A stretch of DNA of 64,000 nt from NCBI GenBank assembly GCA_003249645.1, contig QKIH01000004.1, positions 1 to 64,000 of the forward strand, written 5' to 3'. The notes under the pieces are model-generated. The model saw only the letters and a program-made list of their open reading frames with translations. It did not search any database and was not told the DNA's origin. Within the stretch, counting starts at the first letter, position 1, and every line of letters starts with the position of its first letter. Source of the DNA: Desulfobulbaceae bacterium. GTDB taxonomy: Bacteria > Desulfobacterota > Desulfobulbia > Desulfobulbales > Desulfocapsaceae. Position numbers and translations under genes: made by a program. Of this stretch, positions 35,677 to 44,547 are shown piece by piece.

Positions 35677-35692
35677 TTTGGCGCAAGCCAAA
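35677..35692 (+). promoter_or_regulatory. GNRA-loop hairpin before the rpsA start
   Basis: TTTGGC-GCAA-GCCAAA forms a 6-bp stem closed by a GCAA tetraloop (GNRA type), ending 20 bases upstream of ATG 35713. No Shine-Dalgarno sequence lies between (AACAAACGAACAACTAACACT). Its 3' arm plus loop can pair instead with any of the upstream octamers. In E. coli, rpsA also lacks a good Shine-Dalgarno and relies on leader hairpins for autoregulation. Confidence 0.65.
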
Positions 35693-35712
35693 ACAAACGA
35701 ACAACTAACACT

Positions 35713-37440
35713 ATGGCAGAACAACAATTAACCAAAACAGACAGCAGCGAAGAGTTAAGTTTTGCAGATCTCTTCGAAATGGAAGAAAACAGCAAGGTAG
35801 TAGCCGTTGGTGACGTCGCTATCGGAACCGTAATCGGTGAAGTGGATGATTATCTCCTTGTTGATGTAGGTGACAAAGCAGAAAGTTATATCGCTAAATC
35901 TGAATTCCGTCTTGAAGGCGACCAGAAAATTCAGGTTGGTGATACTTTTGAAGTCTTTGTTGAACGCCGCAAAGAAGAAGGCGGACTCCTGCTGTCCCGT
36001 GAAAAAGCGATAGCGATCAAAGTCTGGGAAGACATCGCAAAAATTCAGGACGACGATGGTACCATTGAAGGTAAAATTGAGAGCAGAGTTAAAGGCGGTA
36101 TGTCCGTTGATATCGGCGTACCTGCATTCCTCCCATACTCTCAGATCGATCTTCGTCCGGTTAAAGATCTTGACGGCCTCATCGGTGAGAGCTTCGAGTT
36201 CAAGATTCTGAAGTTCAATAGAAAGCGTAACAACGTGGTCATCTCCCGACGTGCGATTCTTGAAGAGTCCAGAAATAAACTTCGTGAGAAAATGCGTTCA
36301 CAGCTCGAGGAAGGCCAGATCATCAAAGGTGCTATTACCAATATCACCGATTACGGTCTGTTCATCGATATGGGCGGTATGGACGGTCTTTGCCATATCA
36401 CCGATCTGTCATGGGGTCGTGTTTCTCACCCTGCCAAACTGTACAAAGTTGGCCAGGAGCTTGAGGTTAAGGTTCTTAAATATGACAAAGATCACGATCG
36501 TGTATCCCTGGGTGTTAAACAGCTTCGCGAAGATCCTTGGGAGACCGTTGTTGAAAGATATCCGGTTAACGAGAAAACCACCGGTAAAGTTGTTTCAATC
36601 ACCGATTACGGTGTGTTCGTAGAGCTTGAGGAAGGTGTTGAAGGTCTGATCCACGTATCTGAGATGACCTGGTCCAAAAAACCGAGACATCCATCCAAGA
36701 TGGTTGCAGTCGGTGATGAGGTCGAGGTTGTTGTTCTTAACATCGAGCCTGAGACCAAGCGTATCTCTCTTGGTATGAAGCAGCTTCAGCAGAATCCTTG
36801 GGATGTGGTTACCGAGACCTACCCGGTTGGCTCTGTTATCGAAGGAAAAATCAAGAACATCACCGACTTTGGTGTATTCATTGGTATTGAAGACGGCATT
36901 GACGGCTTGATCCACGTATCTGACCTCAGCTGGACTGAGAGAATAAAGCATCCTTCTGAGAAATACACCAAAGGTGAGACCATTCAGGCCGTTGTTCTCA
37001 AGATCGATAAAGAGAACGAGAGATTCTCTCTTGGTATCAAGCAGCTTATTCCTGATCCATGGCAGGAAGCCTACAACAACTATCCTTCCGGAACTGTTGT
37101 TGAAGGTGAGATTACCAACGTTACCGACTTCGGTGTGTTCGTAAAACTTGAAGAAGGTATCGAAGGTCTGGTTCACGTATCCGAGATCTCCAAGGATAAA
37201 GTGAAAACTCCGGTTGGAATGTATCAGGTTGGTGACATCCTTAAAGCTATCGTTATCAATGTGTCTGCAAAAGACAGAAAGATCGGTCTTTCTGTAAAGA
37301 CCCTTGAAACCGACGGTGAAGAAGAGGCGGTTGAGAAGTTCAAGCGCGCTGAAGAAGAGGCTGCAGAGTCTGCGCCATCTACCTTCGGTGATCTTCTGAA
37401 GGCTGCGGCAAGCGGAGGTCAGTCAGAAGACAACGAGTAA
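35713..37440 (+). CDS. rpsA: 30S ribosomal protein S1
   Basis: A 575-aa protein with six S1/OB repeats, the last four with the recurring GVFVxLEEGVEGLIHVSE core and LGMKQL-type ends. It binds mRNA on the 30S subunit and melts structured starts. ATG 35713 gives MAEQQLTK, the usual start for this group. An in-frame TTG at 35581 would translate the octamer repeat and is rejected. There is no Shine-Dalgarno, as is known for E. coli rpsA. The order rpsA then an IHF/HU gene is conserved in many proteobacteria. Confidence 0.96.
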   Translation: MAEQQLTKTDSSEELSFADLFEMEENSKVVAVGDVAIGTVIGEVDDYLLVDVGDKAESYIAKSEFRLEGDQKIQVGDTFEVFVERRKEEGGLLLSREKAIAIKVWEDIAKIQDDDGTIEGKIESRVKGGMSVDIGVPAFLPYSQIDLRPVKDLDGLIGESFEFKILKFNRKRNNVVISRRAILEESRNKLREKMRSQLEEGQIIKGAITNITDYGLFIDMGGMDGLCHITDLSWGRVSHPAKLYKVGQELEVKVLKYDKDHDRVSLGVKQLREDPWETVVERYPVNEKTTGKVVSITDYGVFVELEEGVEGLIHVSEMTWSKKPRHPSKMVAVGDEVEVVVLNIEPETKRISLGMKQLQQNPWDVVTETYPVGSVIEGKIKNITDFGVFIGIEDGIDGLIHVSDLSWTERIKHPSEKYTKGETIQAVVLKIDKENERFSLGIKQLIPDPWQEAYNNYPSGTVVEGEITNVTDFGVFVKLEEGIEGLVHVSEISKDKVKTPVGMYQVGDILKAIVINVSAKDRKIGLSVKTLETDGEEEAVEKFKRAEEEAAESAPSTFGDLLKAAASGGQSEDNE

Positions 37441-37469
37441 GAGTCTTCTGCTGATTGGTGTGATATTGA

Positions 37470-37507
37470 GGTTGCCTTGCTTGTTTAGAGCAGGGCAACC
37501 TTTTTTT
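37470..37507 (+). terminator. Terminator after rpsA
   Basis: A 12-bp stem GGTTGCCTTGCT / AGCAGGGCAACC (one G-U pair) with a 7-base loop, followed by seven T. It is strong. It separates rpsA from the IHF/HU gene, so the latter probably depends on readthrough or its own promoter. Confidence 0.88.
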
Positions 37508-37567
37508 ATATAGTTGTTAGTTGATAAGTCCTACTTTGTGGACACTGATTGGGATTGCAGATACACA

Positions 37568-37852
37568 ATGTTGAAAAAAGAGTTAGCAGATCAGGTTAGT
37601 AAAGAGCTTTCATTACAGAAACAGGATGTCAACCTCGCCATTGACGTCATTTTAAATAAGATCAGCGAGTCATTGAGAGAGGGTCGCCGAGTAGAACTCA
37701 GAGGCTTCGGCAGCTTTTCCACACGATCAAGAAAGCCGCGTTCTACGAAAAATCCGCGTACCGGCGTGGTAATGGATATTCCCGAGAGAAAGACTCTGCA
37801 TTTCACAATGAGTAAATCTCTCAAGGAAGCACTTATTATTGAAAAGGGGTAA
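37568..37852 (+). CDS. HU/IHF-family DNA-binding protein (IHF-beta-like)
   Basis: A 94-aa histone-like protein. GRRVELRGFGSFSTRSRK begins the beta arm and STKNPRTGVVMDIPERKTLHF carries the NPxTG tip with the intercalating Pro; SKSLKEAL closes it. Its place after rpsA is that of ihfB in many proteobacteria. ATG 37568 gives the canonical length; an extension to 37514 is poor. No clear ribosome site precedes it. The last 17 bases overlap the convergent tsaC-like gene. Confidence 0.88.
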   Translation: MLKKELADQVSKELSLQKQDVNLAIDVILNKISESLREGRRVELRGFGSFSTRSRKPRSTKNPRTGVVMDIPERKTLHFTMSKSLKEALIIEKG

Positions 37853-38450
37853 CGTCACCTTTTCCGATACGGAGAACTTCCGGGGTTTCCCCGGTAAGAT
37901 CGATGATTGATGAGGGGTTCGGGTATATTGCTCCTCCATCAATAATAATATCCACTCTGTTGCCGAGCAGCTGATCTATTTCATAGGCTTCAGCAGGCGG
38001 CTGCAGATTATCATCGTCGATGGGAATACTGGTGTTGATCAGCGGGTTGCCGAGGGCAAGAACGATCTCGTTGCAGATATTGTGTTCCGGCACCCTGATA
38101 CCCACAGTTTTCTGTTTGGTAATCATTGTCTTAGGAACCAGCTTTGTTCCGGGAAGAACAAAGGTGTAGGCACCCGGCAGGTTCCTTTTTAAAAGACGAT
38201 ATGCCGTATTGGAGACATGAGCGTACTGGCTGATATCTTTCAAATCAGAGCAGAGAATGGAAAACGGTTTGTTCGCAGGCCGTTTTTTTAATTGGTAGAG
38301 GCGCTTTACCGCTTTCTGATGAAAAAGATCACAGCCGACACCATATCCAGTGTCAGTCGGGTAGCAGATGATAGCTCCTTTTTTAAGCTCATCGGCCACC
38401 TGTTTGATTAATCTTGGCTGCGGATTTTCAGAATGGATATCGATAATCAT
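37836..38450 (-). CDS. L-threonylcarbamoyladenylate synthase (TsaC/YciO family)
   Basis: A 204-aa YrdC-fold protein. The N-terminal IICYPTDTGYGVGCDL, KKRPANKPFSILCSDL and PGAYTFVLPGT are the nucleotide-binding signatures, and the C-terminus VDIIIDGG...SSIIDLTG...VLRIGKGD completes the domain. It forms threonylcarbamoyl-AMP for the tRNA modification t6A. Details (KRP, the end near 204 aa) fit the YciO branch, whose exact role is less certain than TsaC. It overlaps the IHF-like gene end by 17 bases and diverges from guaB. Confidence 0.88.
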   Translation of the reverse strand: MIIDIHSENPQPRLIKQVADELKKGAIICYPTDTGYGVGCDLFHQKAVKRLYQLKKRPANKPFSILCSDLKDISQYAHVSNTAYRLLKRNLPGAYTFVLPGTKLVPKTMITKQKTVGIRVPEHNICNEIVLALGNPLINTSIPIDDDNLQPPAEAYEIDQLLGNRVDIIIDGGAIYPNPSSIIDLTGETPEVLRIGKGDVTPFQ

Positions 38451-38479
38451 GTTCTGGTCTCGGCGTAAATTACTTTAGG

Positions 38480-38510
38480 TTCTTAAACATGTAATTCATG
38501 TTGTTAAGAA
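38480..38510. promoter_or_regulatory. Dyad in the tsaC/guaB divergent region
   Basis: TTCTTAAACATG (38480-38491) and CATGTTGTTAAGAA (38497-38510) are complementary apart from a two-base bulge, around TAATT. It lies 29 bases upstream of the tsaC-like gene and about 195 upstream of guaB. Candidate operator or leader hairpin. Confidence 0.4.
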
Positions 38511-38704
38511 TAAGATAAGACTGAAAACCTTTCCGGAAAACCGAAAACAGCGAAAATGTTTGAGATTTATGGAAAGGATGCATTAAACTGTAACCACTGT
38601 CAGATAGAGGTCGCTTTTCCGGATGAGGTGTATATTCTCTCCGAAAGCAACTGACAATCTGCTTGGTAGCTATTAAACATTTCATCTAAAAAAATGGAGC
38701 TGTT

Positions 38705-40168
38705 ATGTTACCAGAAAATATTGAATTAGCACTGACTTTTGATGATCTTCTTCTTGTACCTGCCGCATCTGAGGTTCTGCCGAACGAAGTTTCTCTTGCA
38801 ACCCGGTTGACAAACAGTATCGCATTGAACTGCCCGCTTATCAGTTCTGCTATGGATACGGTAACGGAAAACAGAACAGCTATTGCCATGGCCAGAGAGG
38901 GCGGCATCGGTATTATTCATAAAAATATGGGTATCGATGAGCAGGCCAAGGAGGTCGAAAAGGTTAAGAAATCCGAATCAGGCATGATCATCGATCCGAT
39001 TACCGTAACCACCACCCAGTCGGTTGCCGAGGTACAGGAAATCATGTCTACCTACAAAATTTCCGGTCTCCCTGTACTTGATGACGGAAAACTTGTCGGT
39101 ATCGTGACCAACCGTGACCTCCGTTTTGTTTCTGATAATGAACTGCGTGTAGCCGATGTCATGACATCCAAGAATCTTGTGACAGCAAAGGCCGGGATCA
39201 CTCTTGAGCATTCAAAAGCTCTTCTCCATGAACACCGGATTGAAAAACTTCTTGTCGTTGATGATGACGGCAACCTCAAAGGTCTTATCACCATCAAAGA
39301 TCTTGAGAAAATTAAAAAATATCCGTTGTCGGCAAAAGATGAGTATGGCCGACTGATCGTCGGTGCAGCCCTTGGTGTCGGCAAAGGCGTTGTCGCCAAT
39401 GCCGAGAAACTGGTGAAGGTCGGTGTTGACGTTGTTGTACTCGATTCTGCTCATGGACATTCTAGAAATGTTATCCGTGCCGTTGAAGCGGTACGTGGTG
39501 CTTTTCCTAAGCTGCAGATTATTGCCGGCAACATAGCAACTGGAGAAGCTGCTGAAGCTCTTATCAAAGCCGGTGCTGATGCAGTGAAAGTCGGTGTCGG
39601 ACCTGGTTCAATCTGTACAACCAGGATTGTCGCCGGTGTCGGTGTGCCGCAGATGACTGCAATAGCTAATTGTGTGAAAATCGCCAATAAATATGATATT
39701 CCTGTTATTGCAGATGGCGGCATTAAACATTCCGGAGAAATTGCAAAAGCGATTGGCGCTGGTGCCAGCTCAATCATGATCGGTAGCCTTTTTGCAGGAA
39801 CCGATGAAACTCCGGGCGAGACATTTCTTTATCAGGGCCGTACCTATAAAGGTTATCGTGGTATGGGATCTATCGGGGCGATGTCCCAAGGGAGTTCTGA
39901 CAGATATTTTCAGGAGAATGTTGAGTCAAGTTCCAAACTGGTTCCTGAAGGTATTGAAGGAAAAGTGCCGTATCGTGGACCGCTTGTTCAGGTTATTTAC
40001 CAATTGCTTGGCGGACTGCGCTCCGGTATGGGATATGTCGGTGCAGGATCCATTAAAGAACTGCAGGAAAAAGCGAAATTTGTTCGCATTTCAGCTGCCG
40101 GTCTTCGCGAATCCCATGTACATGATGTAATTATTACTAAAGAAGCACCGAACTACCGTACTGCATAA
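38705..40168 (+). CDS. guaB: IMP dehydrogenase
   Basis: A 487-aa enzyme that oxidises IMP to XMP, the committed step to GMP. The catalytic Cys lies in [15 protein letters not shown], the IMP site in [18 protein letters not shown], and the flap [15 protein letters not shown] pair is inserted at about 95-205 ([16 protein letters not shown] and [15 protein letters not shown]). ATG 38705 has a GGAG site. guaA follows after 51 bases, as in the classic guaBA operon. Confidence 0.96.
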   Translation: MLPENIELALTFDDLLLVPAASEVLPNEVSLATRLTNSIALNCPLISSAMDTVTENRTAIAMAREGGIGIIHKNMGIDEQAKEVEKVKKSESGMIIDPITVTTTQSVAEVQEIMSTYKISGLPVLDDGKLVGIVTNRDLRFVSDNELRVADVMTSKNLVTAKAGITLEHSKALLHEHRIEKLLVVDDDGNLKGLITIKDLEKIKKYPLSAKDEYGRLIVGAALGVGKGVVANAEKLVKVGVDVVVLDSAHGHSRNVIRAVEAVRGAFPKLQIIAGNIATGEAAEALIKAGADAVKVGVGPGSICTTRIVAGVGVPQMTAIANCVKIANKYDIPVIADGGIKHSGEIAKAIGAGASSIMIGSLFAGTDETPGETFLYQGRTYKGYRGMGSIGAMSQGSSDRYFQENVESSSKLVPEGIEGKVPYRGPLVQVIYQLLGGLRSGMGYVGAGSIKELQEKAKFVRISAAGLRESHVHDVIITKEAPNYRTA

Positions 40169-40219
40169 TTAAGTTCTTTAAACAGCGGTCTTTCCGCCAT
40201 TGATACAGGATTGGTTACC

Positions 40220-41770
40220 ATGGATATTCATGACGAGAAAATTATAATTCTTGATTTCGGTTCACAGACAACTCAGCTCATTGCCAGACGTATTCGTGAG
40301 CAGAAGGTGTACAGTGAAATTCATCCGTTCAATATTTCGATTGAAAAGATTAAAGAGCTTAAACCGACAGGTATTGTACTGTCCGGCGGCCCTTGTTCCG
40401 TTTATGATGAAGATGCGCCTCACTCAGATCCCGCTGTCTTTGAATTAGGCGTTCCGGTTCTCGGCATCTGCTATGGTGCCCAGTTGATGATGCAGCAGCT
40501 TGGCGGACGGGTAGAAAAAGCTGAAAAGCGCGAATTCGGCAAGGCAGATCTGGCGATAGAATATACCGACGGCCTTTTTGCCGGACTTGAGGCCGGAGCT
40601 GCCAGACACCAGGTGTGGATGAGTCATGGTGACCGTGTTGAAGTGGTGCCGGAAGGATTTGAAGCATCGGCTGTCAGCGAGCACTCACCCTATGCTGCAA
40701 TGCGTCATACCTCCAAACCTTTTGTTGCCGTTCAGTTTCACCCGGAGGTTGCTCATACCCTCATCGGCAACGATGTATTGCGCAATTTTATCTTTGGAAT
40801 GTGCGGATGCAGTCCTACCTGGACCATGCACTCATTTATTGAGTCTACCGTTAAATCAATTCAGGCTAAGGTCGGTGGGGATAAAGTAATCTGCGCCCTT
40901 TCCGGCGGAGTTGATTCATCGGTTGTTGCTGCCATTGTTCACCGGGCAATCGGTGATCAGCTGACCTGTATTTATGTGAATAACGGGCTTATGCGGCAGG
41001 GTGAATCGGCTTCGATCATGCGGTTTTTCCGTGAGAAGAGCAAACTGAACGTCATTGAAATCGATGCAACAGAGTACTTCCTTTCAGAACTAGCCGGTGT
41101 AAAGGATCCGGAAGTAAAACGTAAACGTATCGGTCTTGGTTTTATTGATATCTTTGAAAAAGAGGCGAAAAAAATCGGCGAGGTTAAATACCTTGCCCAG
41201 GGTACCTTGTATCCTGATGTTATTGAATCAGTCTCGTTTCGCGGAGAAGCTCCGATTAAGTCGCATCACAATGTCGGCGGTCTGCCGGAGGTAATGAAGC
41301 TTGATCTTATTGAGCCGCTTCGTGAACTCTTTAAGGATGAAGTTCGTGAACTTGGCCTTGAGCTCGGCCTGCCTGAAGAGGCAATTTACCGCCAGCCGTT
41401 TCCAGGCCCGGGTCTTGGCATCAGGATCATGGGTGAGGTGACAGAAGAGCGGCTGAAGATTCTCAGACAGTCAGATGTTATTGTACTTGAAGAGATGAAA
41501 AAGGCCGGCTGGTACCGCAAGGTATGGCAGTCTTTTGCTGTGCTTCTGCCGATTCAGACAGTTGGAGTAATGGGGGACGGTCGTACGTACGAGCACGTCA
41601 TTGCCATTCGTGCCGTTGATTCCAGGGATGCGATGACCGCTGACTGGTCTAAAATTCCTTACGATATCCTTGGCGTCATTTCTACCAGAATCATAAATGA
41701 AGTCAGAGGGGTGAACAGGGTTGTCTATGACATCTCTTCCAAACCTCCTGCAACCATCGAGTGGGAGTAA
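40220..41770 (+). CDS. guaA: GMP synthase (glutamine-hydrolysing)
   Basis: A 516-aa two-domain enzyme. An N-terminal class I glutamine amidotransferase (nucleophile in LGICYGAQLM, His/Glu in VQFHPEVAHT) feeds ammonia to the ATP pyrophosphatase with P-loop ALSGGVDSSVVAA. The C-terminal dimerisation domain ends in TIEWE, the invariant family terminus. ATG 40220 has AGGA upstream; an in-frame TTG at 40211 is less likely. It acts after guaB. Confidence 0.96.
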   Translation: MDIHDEKIIILDFGSQTTQLIARRIREQKVYSEIHPFNISIEKIKELKPTGIVLSGGPCSVYDEDAPHSDPAVFELGVPVLGICYGAQLMMQQLGGRVEKAEKREFGKADLAIEYTDGLFAGLEAGAARHQVWMSHGDRVEVVPEGFEASAVSEHSPYAAMRHTSKPFVAVQFHPEVAHTLIGNDVLRNFIFGMCGCSPTWTMHSFIESTVKSIQAKVGGDKVICALSGGVDSSVVAAIVHRAIGDQLTCIYVNNGLMRQGESASIMRFFREKSKLNVIEIDATEYFLSELAGVKDPEVKRKRIGLGFIDIFEKEAKKIGEVKYLAQGTLYPDVIESVSFRGEAPIKSHHNVGGLPEVMKLDLIEPLRELFKDEVRELGLELGLPEEAIYRQPFPGPGLGIRIMGEVTEERLKILRQSDVIVLEEMKKAGWYRKVWQSFAVLLPIQTVGVMGDGRTYEHVIAIRAVDSRDAMTADWSKIPYDILGVISTRIINEVRGVNRVVYDISSKPPATIEWE

Positions 41771-41806
41771 AGCCCACGCGTTAACAAGTTTCAATGAGCA
41801 GTCCTT

Positions 41807-41830
41807 GCCGCCGGTAAAACCGGCGGTTCT
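41807..41830 (+). terminator. Hairpin after guaA
   Basis: CCGCCGGT / ACCGGCGG is a perfect 8-bp stem with an AAA loop, 38 bases after the guaA stop. The tail TTCTACGG is not T-rich, so termination may be weak or Rho-assisted. Confidence 0.5.
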
Positions 41831-41877
41831 ACGGCCTTATGGTAAAATAACTGCGAATAAGAAGAAACAACTGAACT

Positions 41878-42645
41878 ATGCTGAAAACAGGTGTTTATGT
41901 AGATGCTGAGAATATCCGCTTTTGCGGCGGATACGGCATGCGTTATGATGTGCTGGTTGACCTTGCCAATCTGGGTAATTCAACCATGCTGCGGGCAAAT
42001 TGTTATCTGGCAGAAGACGGAGCGAGAACCAAAGAAGACCCGGAATATCGTCAGAAACTCTATCGTTATCATGATGTTCTGCGGCAGTGCGGCTTTAAGG
42101 TCATCAAAAAGTTTGTCAAACATTTCGTTGATGATGAAGGTATTCTGACCACCAAAGCCAATGCTGATATGGATCTTGCCATCGACGCACTGCTGCAGGC
42201 ACGAAATCTTGACCGCATAATACTGCTGACAGGTGACGGTGATTTTATCAGGCTGGTGCTTGCCTTGCAGAATATGGGCTGCCGGGTTGAGGTGATAGGC
42301 TTTAAGAATGTCAGTACCGAGCTCAAAGAAGCTGCTGACAGTTTCCTGTCCGGTTATCTTGTCCCCGGTTTGCTGCCGATATCCAATGGTGATGGAGCTG
42401 TCCGTCATCGCGGTGTTCCGATCAATTACAATACGGAACGGGGTTTTGGTTTCATGCGGTATTTTGTGACCAGACCGGAAGGCCTCCATCCGGAAACAGT
42501 GTTCTTTCACTGTTCAAAATGCAATGATGCACGGGACAGTCTGTTTCTTGATTCATCCAATGTATTTGAATTCAAAGTAGTGAAAAATCCCGACAATAGT
42601 AACAGAACAGAAGCATGGGATATCACACTCATCGATGAGGCGTAA
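41878..42645 (+). CDS. NYN-domain (LabA-like) protein with C-terminal cold-shock-like domain
   Basis: A 255-aa protein. Residues 1-165 form a NYN/LabA PIN-like nuclease domain with the acidic set in VYVDAENI, KANADMDLAIDAL and LLTGDGDFIRLVLAL. Residues about 175-250 resemble a cold-shock/OB domain (NTERGFGFMRYF, then TVFFHCSKC), which in other proteins binds single-stranded RNA. The combination suggests an RNA-targeted nuclease, though activity is inferred only. It begins 48 bases after the guaA hairpin and is followed by mscS. Confidence 0.8.
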   Translation: MLKTGVYVDAENIRFCGGYGMRYDVLVDLANLGNSTMLRANCYLAEDGARTKEDPEYRQKLYRYHDVLRQCGFKVIKKFVKHFVDDEGILTTKANADMDLAIDALLQARNLDRIILLTGDGDFIRLVLALQNMGCRVEVIGFKNVSTELKEAADSFLSGYLVPGLLPISNGDGAVRHRGVPINYNTERGFGFMRYFVTRPEGLHPETVFFHCSKCNDARDSLFLDSSNVFEFKVVKNPDNSNRTEAWDITLIDEA

Positions 42646-42674
42646 AAAAGGTTATACACAATAAGGGGGACGGT

Positions 42675-43487
42675 ATGCAGCTAAACTGGGAAGTGCTCCA
42701 GCAGTATGTAGTTACCTATGGTGGAAAGGTTGTTCTTGCTATAATCACACTCGTTATAGGGAAGTGGCTGGCGAAACGGATAGCTTTATTGTGCACCAGG
42801 ATCATGGAGCGTCAGAAGGTTGATCAGACCCTCACCAGATTCCTCAACAATATTATCTATTATGTCCTGCTCATAACTGTGGTTCTGGCAGCAGCAGGGC
42901 AGCTCGGTATCAATACTGCCTCATTTCTTACTGTTTTAGGTGCAGCTTCACTTGCTGTGGGCCTTGCCCTGAAAGATTCCCTTGCCAATTTTGCCTCCGG
43001 CGTCATGCTGATCCTCTTTCGGCCCTTCCGAATCGGTGATGTTGTGACCGTAGCCGGAGAAACAGGACAGGTTGTCGAGATCACTGTCTTTAATACGATC
43101 ATAAACACTGCAGACAACCAGAAAAAAATTATTCCGAACGGGGCGATTTCCAATAGCACCATCACCAATATAACGGCAAATCCGACTAGAAGGATTGATC
43201 TTGTCATCGGGGTAAGTTACGACGATGATGTCCGGAAGGTGAAAACCGTTCTTGAAACAATAATAAAGTCCGATTCGCGTATTCTGGCTGAACCAAAACC
43301 TCTTATTTCGCTACTTGAACTAGCCGACTCATCGGTTAATATGGCCGTCAGGCCGTGGGTGAAAACGGAAGATTACTGGGATGTTTACTTTGCTATGATG
43401 GAGAAGATAAAGCTCACCTTTGATGAAGAGCAGATATCCATTCCTTATCCGCAGAGTGATGTTCATCTTCATTCATTGGATAAATAG
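42675..43487 (+). CDS. mscS: Small-conductance mechanosensitive channel MscS
   Basis: A 270-aa channel with three N-terminal membrane segments and the pore-lining helix GAASLAVGLALKDSLANFASG near residue 95, then RPFRIGDVVTV starting the cytoplasmic beta domain and a C-terminal vestibule ending near HLHSLDK. The length matches E. coli MscS (286 aa). It opens under membrane tension at osmotic downshift. An AAGGGGGACGG site precedes ATG 42675. Confidence 0.92.
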   Translation: MQLNWEVLQQYVVTYGGKVVLAIITLVIGKWLAKRIALLCTRIMERQKVDQTLTRFLNNIIYYVLLITVVLAAAGQLGINTASFLTVLGAASLAVGLALKDSLANFASGVMLILFRPFRIGDVVTVAGETGQVVEITVFNTIINTADNQKKIIPNGAISNSTITNITANPTRRIDLVIGVSYDDDVRKVKTVLETIIKSDSRILAEPKPLISLLELADSSVNMAVRPWVKTEDYWDVYFAMMEKIKLTFDEEQISIPYPQSDVHLHSLDK

Positions 43488-43508
43488 ACGACGCAAAAGT
43501 GGTTTGAT

Positions 43509-44498
43509 ATGACGATTTTTCTTGCAGGCGACGTTGGCGGGACAAAATGCGAGTTGGCACTGTTTGATTCCTCTGATTCAGCTCTGCTTCCTATTCATAA
43601 GAAGCGTTTTGCTTCAAAAGAATATGCTGATTTTTCAGCTGTTATACGAGATTTTCTCTCTGGTTGTGACTGTCAGCCGCAGTTTGCCGGTTTTGGCGTC
43701 GCAGGACCGGTGGATAACGGTATTGCGACGGTTACTAATCTTCCCTGGCGAATCAACAAGAGCGAGATTGCAGCTGAATTCAATTTCGACAAGATTCTTC
43801 TGGTCAACGATCTGACGGCGGTTTGTGCCTCGTTAAGCGTCATGAAAGAATCTGATCTGGTGTTGCTGCATGACGGTCGTCCAAGAGGTGAGGTGAAAGC
43901 TGTTGTTGCACCTGGCACCGGCCTTGGTGAAGGCTACCTGATTGATAATGATCAGACTTTTCTGGCACGAGGTTCTGAAGGGGGGCACACCAATTTTGCC
44001 CCGACGAACGAACTGCAGCTTAAGCTGCTTGGCTGGGCATTGAAGAAAAAGCAGCCGATAAGCTATGAAGATCTTATTGCCGGCCCAGGCATTGCTGTTC
44101 TTTACGATTTTTTTGTTGAAGAGATGAACCTTGCTCCGAAAGAAGAGGTGGCTGCAGCTCTGGAAGGTATCGCTGACCGAACTCCTGTCATTGTTGAGGG
44201 TGCATTAGGTATAGATTCTTGCCCTCTTTGCAATCAGGTCGTTCAACTGTTTCTCGAAATTTTAGGCAGTGAAGCCGGTAATCTCGGCTTGAAACTGTAT
44301 GCTACAGCCGGAGTGTATATCGGCGGCGGCATCCTGCCACGACTTATTGACCGAGTTAATCTCTCTGGTCTGATCCACGCCTATCTCGACAAGGGAAAGA
44401 TGAAAAGCCTGATTTCATCCATGCCCTTATCAGTCATTGTAAAAAATGATGCCGCACTGATCGGTGTTGCCTGCTGCTGTGTAAGAGCTGCCAGCTGA
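43509..44498 (+). CDS. glk: Glucokinase
   Basis: A 329-aa ASKHA-fold kinase of the Glk family. The phosphate-1 motif AGDVGGTKCELALF opens the protein, the sugar-binding segment FGVAGPVDNGIATVTNLPWRI lies near residue 60, APGTGLGEGY near 140 and EGGHTNFAP near 160. The C-terminal GVYIGGGILPR is the adenosine motif. It phosphorylates glucose with ATP. It lies 21 bases after mscS and ends at a hairpin shared with argC. Confidence 0.9.
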   Translation: MTIFLAGDVGGTKCELALFDSSDSALLPIHKKRFASKEYADFSAVIRDFLSGCDCQPQFAGFGVAGPVDNGIATVTNLPWRINKSEIAAEFNFDKILLVNDLTAVCASLSVMKESDLVLLHDGRPRGEVKAVVAPGTGLGEGYLIDNDQTFLARGSEGGHTNFAPTNELQLKLLGWALKKKQPISYEDLIAGPGIAVLYDFFVEEMNLAPKEEVAAALEGIADRTPVIVEGALGIDSCPLCNQVVQLFLEILGSEAGNLGLKLYATAGVYIGGGILPRLIDRVNLSGLIHAYLDKGKMKSLISSMPLSVIVKNDAALIGVACCCVRAAS

Positions 44499-44507
44499 AA
44501 AGAGGCG

Positions 44508-44540
44508 GATGCGGGTTGTGAACGGTTCTCAACCCGCATC
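44508..44540. terminator. Bidirectional hairpin between glk and argC
   Basis: GATGCGGGTTG / CAACCCGCATC is an 11-bp perfect stem with an 11-base loop, placed 9 bases after the glk stop and 7 before the argC stop. It can serve both convergent transcripts. Confidence 0.65.
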
Positions 44541-44547
44541 GCAAAGA

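Noticed and set aside
35581..35712. In-frame N-terminal extension of S1 reading through the octamers (LACWLAGLLAC...)
   Set aside because: It begins at TTG without a ribosome site, encodes the tandem repeat itself, and S1 has its usual start at ATG 35713.
36595..37176. 193-codon minus-strand frame
   Set aside because: Antisense to the S1 repeats and itself repetitive for that reason.
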